Below, piece after piece: positions 6,404 to 11,816 of a stretch of 11,816 bases of DNA; within the stretch, counting starts at the first letter, position 1, and every line of letters starts with the position of its first letter. A model generated the notes under the pieces. It was not told the origin of the DNA and made no database searches. It was given only the letters and a program-made list of their open reading frames with translations. The position numbers were made by a program, and so were the translations under genes. Source of the stretch: Chloroflexota bacterium. Lineage in GTDB: Bacteria > Chloroflexota > Anaerolineae > UBA1429. The DNA lies in contig JAAZBY010000114.1 in the NCBI GenBank assembly GCA_012513595.1, positions 1 to 11,816 of the forward strand, given 5' to 3'.

Positions 6404-7015
6404 ATGAACAAAGCCCTGGCCATCGCCCTCGCCGTCGCCTGCGGCATGCTGGCTCTCATCGATTATTACGTGGCCGACCCGCTGGTAGATGCCCTGGGCG
6501 CCGGCCTGGCCGAGGGCGCCGTGATCCTGGCCGCCTTTGGTCTGCTGGTGGGCGTGCTGAACCTGCTGGCCGTCCATACCAAGCGCGCCGCCCGCCGCGG
6601 GCGGGAGCGCCCCTACAGCGCCGTCGTGGTGATCTCTCTTGTGGCCACGCTGGCCATTGGTGTGCTGTGGCCCGGGTCGGCGGCCCAGCAGTGGGTGTTC
6701 CGCCACCTGTACTTCCCGCTGGAGGCCACCCTGGGCGCCCTGCTGGCGTTCCACACCGTCAGCGCGGCCTATCGGGCCTTCCGCATCTGCTCGGTGGAGG
6801 CGGCCATCCTATTGGGGAGCAGCCTCCTGGCCCTGGTGGTGCAACTGCCCGTGGTGGGCGCTGCGGCGCCGGCGCTGGCCCAGGTGCGCGAGTGGCTGCT
6901 GGCCGTGCCCCTGACGGCCGGGGTGCGCGGCATGGTGCTGGGCATCGCCCTGGGAACCATCACGACGTCGCTGCGCATTCTGCTGGCGGTGGACTATCCT
7001 TATGCCTCAGAGTAG
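6404..7015 (+). CDS. Six-helix integral membrane protein, unknown function
   Basis: A 203-aa hydrophobic protein with predicted membrane helices near residues 4-21, 35-57, 71-89, 103-121, 131-154 and 170-190. A basic loop at 60-69 would face the cytoplasm. The last helix carries a glycine-rich pattern (GMVLGIALGTITTSLRILL, about 177-195) ending in D-Y-P-Y, which is the most distinctive part. The frame is open upstream to 5891, but that stretch is antiparallel to nothing and simply overlaps the preceding gene in another frame, with Arg/Pro/Ala-rich composition. The ATG at 6404, 8 nt after TGAGG, is the start. Together with the 241-aa protein downstream it supplies the main membrane part of the run. 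I do not recognise a characterised family and see no transporter motif. Confidence 0.82.
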   Translation: MNKALAIALAVACGMLALIDYYVADPLVDALGAGLAEGAVILAAFGLLVGVLNLLAVHTKRAARRGRERPYSAVVVISLVATLAIGVLWPGSAAQQWVFRHLYFPLEATLGALLAFHTVSAAYRAFRICSVEAAILLGSSLLALVVQLPVVGAAAPALAQVREWLLAVPLTAGVRGMVLGIALGTITTSLRILLAVDYPYASE

Positions 7016-7027
7016 GAGTGAGCGAGG

Positions 7028-8425
7028 ATGATCGTCTGCCCGCGCTGCCAGCAACACAACCCGGAGGGCGCTACCGCCTGCGCCCACTGCGGGGCGCCCC
7101 TGGAGCAGCCGGTCTACCGCGCCTGCCCGACCTGCAAGGCTCTCAACCCCGCCCTGGCCGTCTACTGCCATCGCTGCTTCTCTCCGCTGGACGCCGCGGT
7201 GCAGGCCTCTCTGGACAGCGCACCGCCCGCCCAGGGCGTGCGGCCCCCCGCCAGGCCGCGCCCCACGACGGCGTACCGCCTCACGTTAGGCGGCGACCGG
7301 GGCCCCGCCCCAGCCGCCGGCCAGGCGGCGGCGCACAACGCCCCTGCCGAGCCCTCGGCGGACGCCGCGGCTGCGGCCTCTGCCGACCAGGGGCCGGAGG
7401 ATCCCCTCGCCGGGCTGCAGAACGCGCTGCCCCTGGAGGCCGCCGTCCTGGGTGCCCCGCTGGGCGTGCTGCCAGCCGTGGAGCCCCCCAGTGAGGCGGA
7501 GCGCCGCGCGGCGGAGCTCTTTCGCCGGATCGCCTCCGAACGGGCGCCGCTGTCCGAGGGGCAGATCGTCGTGGTGCCGCGGCGCTCACGCCTGTTGGGA
7601 AGGCTGGGGCGCATCCTGCTGAACCTCCTCGTCCTCGCCGCCGCGCTGGCGCCGCGCTTTACCGGCGGGGTGACGCGCGCGCTGATCCAGCCGCACCCGG
7701 CGCCGGAGGCTCTGGTCGCCGCGGTGCGGGCGTTACCAGCCGCGCAGCCGGTGCTGGTCTCCTTCGACTATGGCGCCGTCTCGCAAGGGGAGCTGGGCCC
7801 GCTGGTGGCGGACCTGCTCGATGCCCTCGCTGAGCGGGGGGTGCCGCTGGTGGTGATGAGCACCACGCCCGCTGGCCTGGGGCTGGCGCAGGAGGCGCTC
7901 GATGCGCTCAGCCGAGGGCGCGACGTCGGCTTGGTCTACGGGGAGGACTGCCTCCTGCTTGGCTATCTGCCGGGCGAGGCGGTCGGCCTGCGCACCCTGT
8001 CGGTGGGGCTTGGGGAGGCCTTTCGGGCGGACTATGTCGCGCAGCGGCCGCTGGGGGAGTTCCCAATACTGTCGGGCGGGGCCGACCTGGCCGCGATCCG
8101 CGACGTGTTCGTGCTTTCGGACGATGGGGCTTCCGCCAGGCGCTGGATCGAGCAGGTCGGCACCCAAAGTGCGGCGTGCCTGCACGCCCTGGTGCCGGCC
8201 CGGGTGGAGCCGCTCCTCCTGCCCTATCGGCGCTCGGGGCAGCTGGCCACCCTGGCCTCAGGGGCCGCGGGGGCGGCCGGGGCCGAGGCCGCCGCGCCGG
8301 GCGAGGTAGCCGGGCGCTACGCGGGGGACGGGCTGGCCGCGGTGACCTTGCTGGCGGGGCTGGTGGCGCTGGCCGCGAACATCGTGCCGCTCTTGGGCCG
8401 CGGCCGGGGGGACGGTAATGCGTAG
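7028..8425 (+). CDS. Double zinc-ribbon membrane protein with a flanked extra-membrane domain
   Basis: This 465-aa protein starts with two tandem zinc ribbons of identical spacing: C4, C7, C18, C21 and C33, C36, C47, C50 (CX2C-X10-CX2C twice). An Ala/Pro-rich linker (about 58-155) leads to a short charged helical region and a first hydrophobic segment (about 194-210) preceded by several arginines. A roughly 220-residue domain follows with alternating beta/alpha character: VLVSFDYGA (242-250), VPLVVMSTTPAGLGLAQ (272-288), YGEDCLLLGYLPGEAVGLR (304-322). An Ala/Gly-rich stretch precedes a C-terminal membrane helix (about 434-456). Positive-inside reasoning puts the zinc ribbons in the cytoplasm and the flanked domain outside. 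The zinc ribbons probably mediate protein contact rather than DNA binding. I recall similar GYLPG-containing proteins in Chloroflexota, all uncharacterised. The start follows a GGAG by 9 nt. Confidence 0.85.
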   Translation: MIVCPRCQQHNPEGATACAHCGAPLEQPVYRACPTCKALNPALAVYCHRCFSPLDAAVQASLDSAPPAQGVRPPARPRPTTAYRLTLGGDRGPAPAAGQAAAHNAPAEPSADAAAAASADQGPEDPLAGLQNALPLEAAVLGAPLGVLPAVEPPSEAERRAAELFRRIASERAPLSEGQIVVVPRRSRLLGRLGRILLNLLVLAAALAPRFTGGVTRALIQPHPAPEALVAAVRALPAAQPVLVSFDYGAVSQGELGPLVADLLDALAERGVPLVVMSTTPAGLGLAQEALDALSRGRDVGLVYGEDCLLLGYLPGEAVGLRTLSVGLGEAFRADYVAQRPLGEFPILSGGADLAAIRDVFVLSDDGASARRWIEQVGTQSAACLHALVPARVEPLLLPYRRSGQLATLASGAAGAAGAEAAAPGEVAGRYAGDGLAAVTLLAGLVALAANIVPLLGRGRGDGNA

Positions 8426-8480
8426 CCGGCGCGGCTGGTCCGGGTGTCTGCGGGCGCGGGCGAGCCGCCAGGGCGCCGGG

Positions 8481-8485
8481 GGAGG
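8481..8485 (+). promoter_or_regulatory. Ribosome binding site deciding the ATG start at 8492
   Basis: A perfect GGAGG lies 6 nt before the ATG at 8492. It supports this start over an in-frame GTG at 8444, which would add 16 Gly/Pro/Arg-rich residues. Confidence 0.65.
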
Positions 8486-8491
8486 CCGCCC

Positions 8492-9217
8492 ATGCTGAGC
8501 CAGGTCGAACAGGCGCTGGCGCAGGTGCCGGCCGAGACGGGGCAGGCGGTGGGGCTGTGGGTGGCCGCGCTACTGACCCTGGCCGTGTTGAGCAGCGTCG
8601 TGGGGCGGAACGCCTTCTACCGCCTGGCCGAGGCGCTGTTCGTCGGCATCGCTGCCGGGTACGGGGCCGCCCTGGCCTGGACGAGCGTGTTGGCCCCCCG
8701 GCTGGCCCTGCTCCTGCAGGATCCGGCCGGCCACTGGCACTATGCGCTGTTCTTTGCCCTGGGGGTGTTGCTGGTGGCGCGCAGCGCGCGCAGGCTCTCG
8801 CCGTTGGCGGGCCTGCCGCTGGGGATTATGGTGGGCGTGGGGGCCGGGCTGGCGTTGGGGGGTGCCCTGTCGGGCTCGCTCGTGGCGCAGGTGCGCGCCT
8901 CGTTGGTGTCGGTGGCCCCGGCGGACTATGCGGGGGGCACGCCCGGATGGGCCCAGGCGCTCGATGCGCTTCTCATGGTGTTGGGAGTGGTGGCGGTGTT
9001 GGTTAGCTACCACTTTACCGCCGAACCCCGCCGGAGGTTGGCGCGCTGGTGGCAGGCGCTGGTGCGCCCGCTGCGAGGCGTCGGGCGGCTGTACATCCTG
9101 GTCACCTTTGGGGTCCTTCTGGCGGGCGCGTTGCTGTCGTTCTATGTGGCGCTTGGCAGCCGGCTCGACTTTTTGATCGGCGATTGGATCGGCCCTCTGA
9201 CGCACGGGGGGTTCTAG
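8492..9217 (+). CDS. Second six-helix membrane protein, unknown function
   Basis: A 241-aa protein with predicted membrane helices near residues 20-36, 46-66, 82-97, 108-127, 156-173 and 197-220. The most distinctive stretch is N-A-F-Y-R-L-A-E-A-L-F-V-G-I-A-A-G-Y (40-57), where a short polar helix leads into the second membrane helix. I recall comparable R-L-A-E-x-L-F-V-G patterns in uncharacterised Chloroflexota membrane proteins. A conserved-looking W-T-S-V-L-A-P-R follows at 63-70. A basic segment at 180-199 would be cytoplasmic. The gene starts 66 bp after the zinc-ribbon gene, the largest gap in the run, and stops 3 bp before the MutL-like gene, so those two are probably co-translated. 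It could be the membrane anchor for that ATPase, but this is inferred only from adjacency. Confidence 0.82.
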   Translation: MLSQVEQALAQVPAETGQAVGLWVAALLTLAVLSSVVGRNAFYRLAEALFVGIAAGYGAALAWTSVLAPRLALLLQDPAGHWHYALFFALGVLLVARSARRLSPLAGLPLGIMVGVGAGLALGGALSGSLVAQVRASLVSVAPADYAGGTPGWAQALDALLMVLGVVAVLVSYHFTAEPRRRLARWWQALVRPLRGVGRLYILVTFGVLLAGALLSFYVALGSRLDFLIGDWIGPLTHGGF

Positions 9218-9220
9218 GGG

Positions 9221-10987
9221 ATGGCCATAGACGCGCAGTTGGGCTCCATCATCACCGCTGACATCGGCACGACGGTGACCCACGCCGCTCTCATCGAGCC
9301 GGTGGAGGGCATCTACCGCCTGGTGGCGCGCGCCGAGGTCCCTACCACCCTGGCCGGCCGCGATGTGGACGTCACCGTGGGCCTGGGCCGCGCCGTGGGG
9401 GAGATCGGCGACATCGTGCAGCGCCGGCTATGGGCCGCGGGCGCGCCCATCATCCCCGAGGGCGCCTCTGGCGAGGGGTTTGACGCGCTCCTGGCAACGT
9501 GCAGCGCCGCGCCCCCGCTGACGGCCGTCATCGTCGGCCTCACCGATGACCTCAGCGTGGAGAGCGCGCGCCGCGCCTGCGCGGCCTCGCTCGTGCGCCT
9601 GGAAAAGACCATCTCTCTCGGGGCCCGCTTCCGCAACTGGGAGGAGGAGACCCTCGCCGAGCTCTACCGCCGGCCCCCGGAGGTGCTCATCCTGGTTGGA
9701 GGGGCCGACGCCGCGGCCACCGCCCCGCTCGAGAGCGCCGCCGGCGTGCTCACCACCCTGTACGAGCGGATGCCCAAGGCCGCGCGCCCCGTGGTGGTGT
9801 TCGCCGGCAACCTCGAGGCCCGCCGCCCTCTCGCCGCGCTGATCTCCCCGGTGATGGAGTATCGCGTGGTCGATAACGTGCGCCCCAACGTCCACGCCGA
9901 GAGCGTCAGCGAGCTGGAGCGTGAGCTGAGCCTCCTGTACGAGCAGGTCGCGCTGCCCAAGGTGCCGGGCTGGGAGCGGCTCTCTGGGTGGACTGCGGCG
10001 CCGGTGCGCGCGACGCTCGACGCCCTCGGGGCGACGCTGCGGTTCGTGGCCCGTCGTGGGGAGGGCGGGCAGGGGGCGCTGGCCGTCGACGTGGGCGGCA
10101 TGACCACGCACGTGGCCGCCGCGCGTGACCGCGGCTACCAGCGGGCCACCTGTGCCGATACGGGCACCTCCTACGGCCTGGAGGGGGTCCTGTCGCGCGC
10201 CGGCGTCGAGGGGCTGGCGCGGTGGCTACCCCGCCGCCTGGCCGGCGGAGAGATCGCGGCGCGCCTGCGCAACGCCATGGTGCGCCCGCACAGCGTGGCA
10301 GAAAGCCGCGATGACCTGCTGCTCCTCCATGCGGCGCTGCGCGAGTCGCTTTCCAGCGCCATGGGGCTGCTGCGCGAGCGGCACTGGGGGCGGCTGGACG
10401 GCATCCTGACGACGCCGCCGTTCGACCTGATCGCCGCGCGGGGCGGCGTCATCGCCCATACCCCGCATCTCAGCCTGGTGGCCCTCAGCCTGCTGGATTC
10501 CATCCAGCCCGTGGGGCTCAGCCGCCTGGTGGTGGACTGGGCGGCCGTGTGGCCGGTGCTCAGCGTGCTGGCCGAGGTGGAGCCGCTGGCCGCTGTGCAG
10601 GTGCTCGAGCGCGATGCCTTTCGCGACCTCGGTACGGTGATCGCCCCGCGCGGGGAAGACGCCCCGGGGGCGCTGGCGTTGCGAGTGGTGCTGCGGCGCG
10701 ATTCCGGCGAACTCACCGAGCTGGAGGTGACAGCGGGCAGCATCGTGCGGCTGCCGCTGGCCTTTGGCGAGGAGGCCACGCTCGAGGTGCGGCCGACCCG
10801 TAGCTTTGACATCGGTCTGGGGCGCTGGGGGGTCGGCGGGCGAGCCAGGGTGCGCGGCGGCGGCCTGGGCATCATCATCGACGCCCGCGGGCGACCCTTG
10901 GCGCTCCCCACCGAAGAGCGCGAGCTGCGCCGCTCTATGGTGGCCTGGTTGAGGAGCCTCGAAGGCGATGCGGACCGAACGGCCTGA
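9221..10987 (+). CDS. MutL-like ASKHA-fold ATPase (glutamate mutase L family) with C-terminal extension
   Basis: A 588-aa soluble protein of the glutamate mutase L family, an actin/Hsp70-fold group named from genes beside Clostridium glutamate mutase and unrelated to mismatch-repair MutL. The phosphate-1 loop is ITADIGTTVTHAAL (10-24), and phosphate-2 is LAVDVGGMTTHVAA (287-300), with Asp13 and Asp290 in the usual nucleotide-binding positions. A GGADAAATAPLE segment (160-171) and a C-A-D-T-G-T-S-Y-G-L segment (311-320) are further family-like landmarks. Residues about 480-588 form a beta-rich extension with LPLAFG (511-516), F-D-I-G-L-G (529-534) and IIIDARGRPLALP (551-563). This makes it longer than the roughly 450-residue family norm I recall. 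The ribosome site is weak (a G-run about 10 nt upstream), consistent with coupling to the preceding gene. Family is fairly sure; function here is unknown, as no mutase is nearby. Confidence 0.85.
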   Translation: MAIDAQLGSIITADIGTTVTHAALIEPVEGIYRLVARAEVPTTLAGRDVDVTVGLGRAVGEIGDIVQRRLWAAGAPIIPEGASGEGFDALLATCSAAPPLTAVIVGLTDDLSVESARRACAASLVRLEKTISLGARFRNWEEETLAELYRRPPEVLILVGGADAAATAPLESAAGVLTTLYERMPKAARPVVVFAGNLEARRPLAALISPVMEYRVVDNVRPNVHAESVSELERELSLLYEQVALPKVPGWERLSGWTAAPVRATLDALGATLRFVARRGEGGQGALAVDVGGMTTHVAAARDRGYQRATCADTGTSYGLEGVLSRAGVEGLARWLPRRLAGGEIAARLRNAMVRPHSVAESRDDLLLLHAALRESLSSAMGLLRERHWGRLDGILTTPPFDLIAARGGVIAHTPHLSLVALSLLDSIQPVGLSRLVVDWAAVWPVLSVLAEVEPLAAVQVLERDAFRDLGTVIAPRGEDAPGALALRVVLRRDSGELTELEVTAGSIVRLPLAFGEEATLEVRPTRSFDIGLGRWGVGGRARVRGGGLGIIIDARGRPLALPTEERELRRSMVAWLRSLEGDADRTA

Positions 10988-11816
10988 ACAGCGCCTGATC
11001 AGCGCGGCCCGGATCATCCGGCAACGGCTGCTGCCGGCTCCTGCCGAGGTGCTGGCCGCCCAGGGTGACGTGGTGGGGCCTGACCAGATTGTGGCGCAAG
11101 CGCGGCGCGAGGGCGATATCCACGCCGTCGATATTGCCGCGGGGCTACAGGTGGCCCCGCGCGACGTGCACCGCTATCTCCTCGTCGAGGAAGGGCAATG
11201 GCTGGCCGCCGGCACGATCCTGGCTGAGAAGCGCCCCTTCCTGGGGCGGGCGCAGGTGGTCTGGGCACCCGTGGGCGGCACCGTCGAGACGTTGCGCGAC
11301 GGCCGCCTGTTCGTCCGCGGCGATCCCCTGCGGGTGCACCGCCGCGCGCACCTGCCCGGCACGGCCGTCGAGGTGGTTCCCGAACGCGGGGTGGCCGTAC
11401 TGTGTCTGGGGCTACTGCTTTCCGGCGTGTGGGGCGCTGGCGGAGAGGCGCGGGGACGCCTGCTCCTCCGCGTGTCCGCCGAAGGGGCCCCGCTAGCCGC
11501 GGACACGATCACGCGCGAAGAGCGCGGGGCGATCCTGCTGGGGGGCATCCTCGATAGCGAGGAGGTGCTCCTGCGCGCCGCGGCCGTGGGCCTGGCTGGG
11601 CTGGTGGTGGCCAGCCTCGACCCGGACCTGGCCCAGGCAGCCGCGGGCGCCAACCTGCCGGTGATGAGCATCCAGGGCTTTGGGCGCCTGACGCTGGCCG
11701 CGCCGATCCTCGCGGCGCTGGCGCCGCACGAGGGGCGCACGGTCAGCCTTTCCGGTACGAACGCCGACGAACGCTACGGCCCCGAGCTGATCGTGCCGCT
11801 TGAGCAGCCCGGCGCG
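10968..11816 (+). CDS. Lipoyl-like (barrel-sandwich) repeat protein, 3' end outside window
   Basis: The first 283 residues of a protein that runs off the right edge. Its ATG lies inside the MutL-like gene, 20 bp before that stop, with GAAGG 2 nt and GAGGAG 11 nt upstream, so translation is probably coupled. Residues about 20-43 (LLPAPAEVLAAQGDVVGPDQ) and 72-108 (VEEGQWLAAGTILAE, then VWAPVGGTVETL) have the G-D-x-V / A-P-x-x-G-x-V pattern of barrel-sandwich or lipoyl-like half-motifs, as in the RnfC N-terminal fold. No biotin- or lipoyl-acceptor M-K-M or D-K is seen. Residues about 120-175 carry a beta-rich segment with a G-W-G-x-G-G-E-like turn (V-W-G-A-G-G-E-A-R-G). A Rossmann-like stretch follows (about 185-265, GAILLGGILDSEEVLLRAAAVG). 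The architecture suggests a multi-domain partner of the MutL-like ATPase. Confidence 0.8.
   Translation, partial: MRTERPEQRLISAARIIRQRLLPAPAEVLAAQGDVVGPDQIVAQARREGDIHAVDIAAGLQVAPRDVHRYLLVEEGQWLAAGTILAEKRPFLGRAQVVWAPVGGTVETLRDGRLFVRGDPLRVHRRAHLPGTAVEVVPERGVAVLCLGLLLSGVWGAGGEARGRLLLRVSAEGAPLAADTITREERGAILLGGILDSEEVLLRAAAVGLAGLVVASLDPDLAQAAAGANLPVMSIQGFGRLTLAAPILAALAPHEGRTVSLSGTNADERYGPELIVPLEQPGA

Noticed and set aside
8426..8491. Possible internal terminator between the zinc-ribbon and second membrane-protein genes
   Set aside because: The 66-bp gap is GC-rich and could fold, but there is no T-run and the flanking genes are co-directional with a strong ribosome site.
9221..10987. DNA mismatch repair MutL
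   Set aside because: The name is shared, but the protein has ASKHA phosphate loops and none of the GHKL ATPase motifs of mismatch-repair MutL.

Overview
This is a GC-rich bacterial window (roughly two thirds G+C by eye) with long, tightly packed reading frames. Its gene content best fits the phylum Chloroflexota, probably an Anaerolineae-like lineage. That placement rests on remembered family resemblance: a MutL-like ASKHA protein with a C-terminal extension, a DUF6754-like membrane protein, and a double zinc-ribbon membrane protein, all in one run. It was not tested by search. No RNA genes, CRISPR arrays, insertion sequences or transposases were seen.

Left block (1-3860, minus strand). A MarR-family regulator (3325-3780) is followed by two ABC exporter half-transporters (1553-3316, and a second that runs off the left edge, 1-1556). 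The spacing is tight: 8 bp, then a 4-bp ATGA overlap. The first half-transporter carries the substitutions of a degenerate ATP site (Asp for the catalytic Glu, Gln for the switch His). The second has the non-canonical signature LSLGQ. Together they look like a heterodimeric multidrug-type exporter of the TM287/288, LmrCD or BmrCD kind. A strong sigma-70-like promoter (TTGACG, 16 bp, TATAAT) lies just upstream of the regulator.

Middle block (3923-5131, minus strand). A single-domain DRE-TIM metallolyase of the isopropylmalate/homocitrate synthase superfamily has its own promoter. A hairpin separates it from the regulator promoter. Several otherwise conserved motifs are altered, so its substrate is uncertain.

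Right block (5356-11816, plus strand). A divergent intergenic region (5132-5355) feeds a run of seven co-directional genes with gaps of 0, 10, 12, 66 and 3 bp and then a 20-bp overlap. They encode an 83-aa amphipathic microprotein, a DUF6754-like protein with a membrane helix at each end, a six-helix membrane protein, a double zinc-ribbon protein with a membrane-flanked domain, another six-helix membrane protein, a 588-aa MutL-like ASKHA ATPase, and a protein with lipoyl-like (barrel-sandwich) segments cut by the right edge. No B12-dependent mutase subunit is visible nearby. The set reads as an uncharacterised membrane-associated complex built around an actin/Hsp70-fold ATPase. This is the part most likely to be an undescribed system. 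Its function cannot be read from the sequence.
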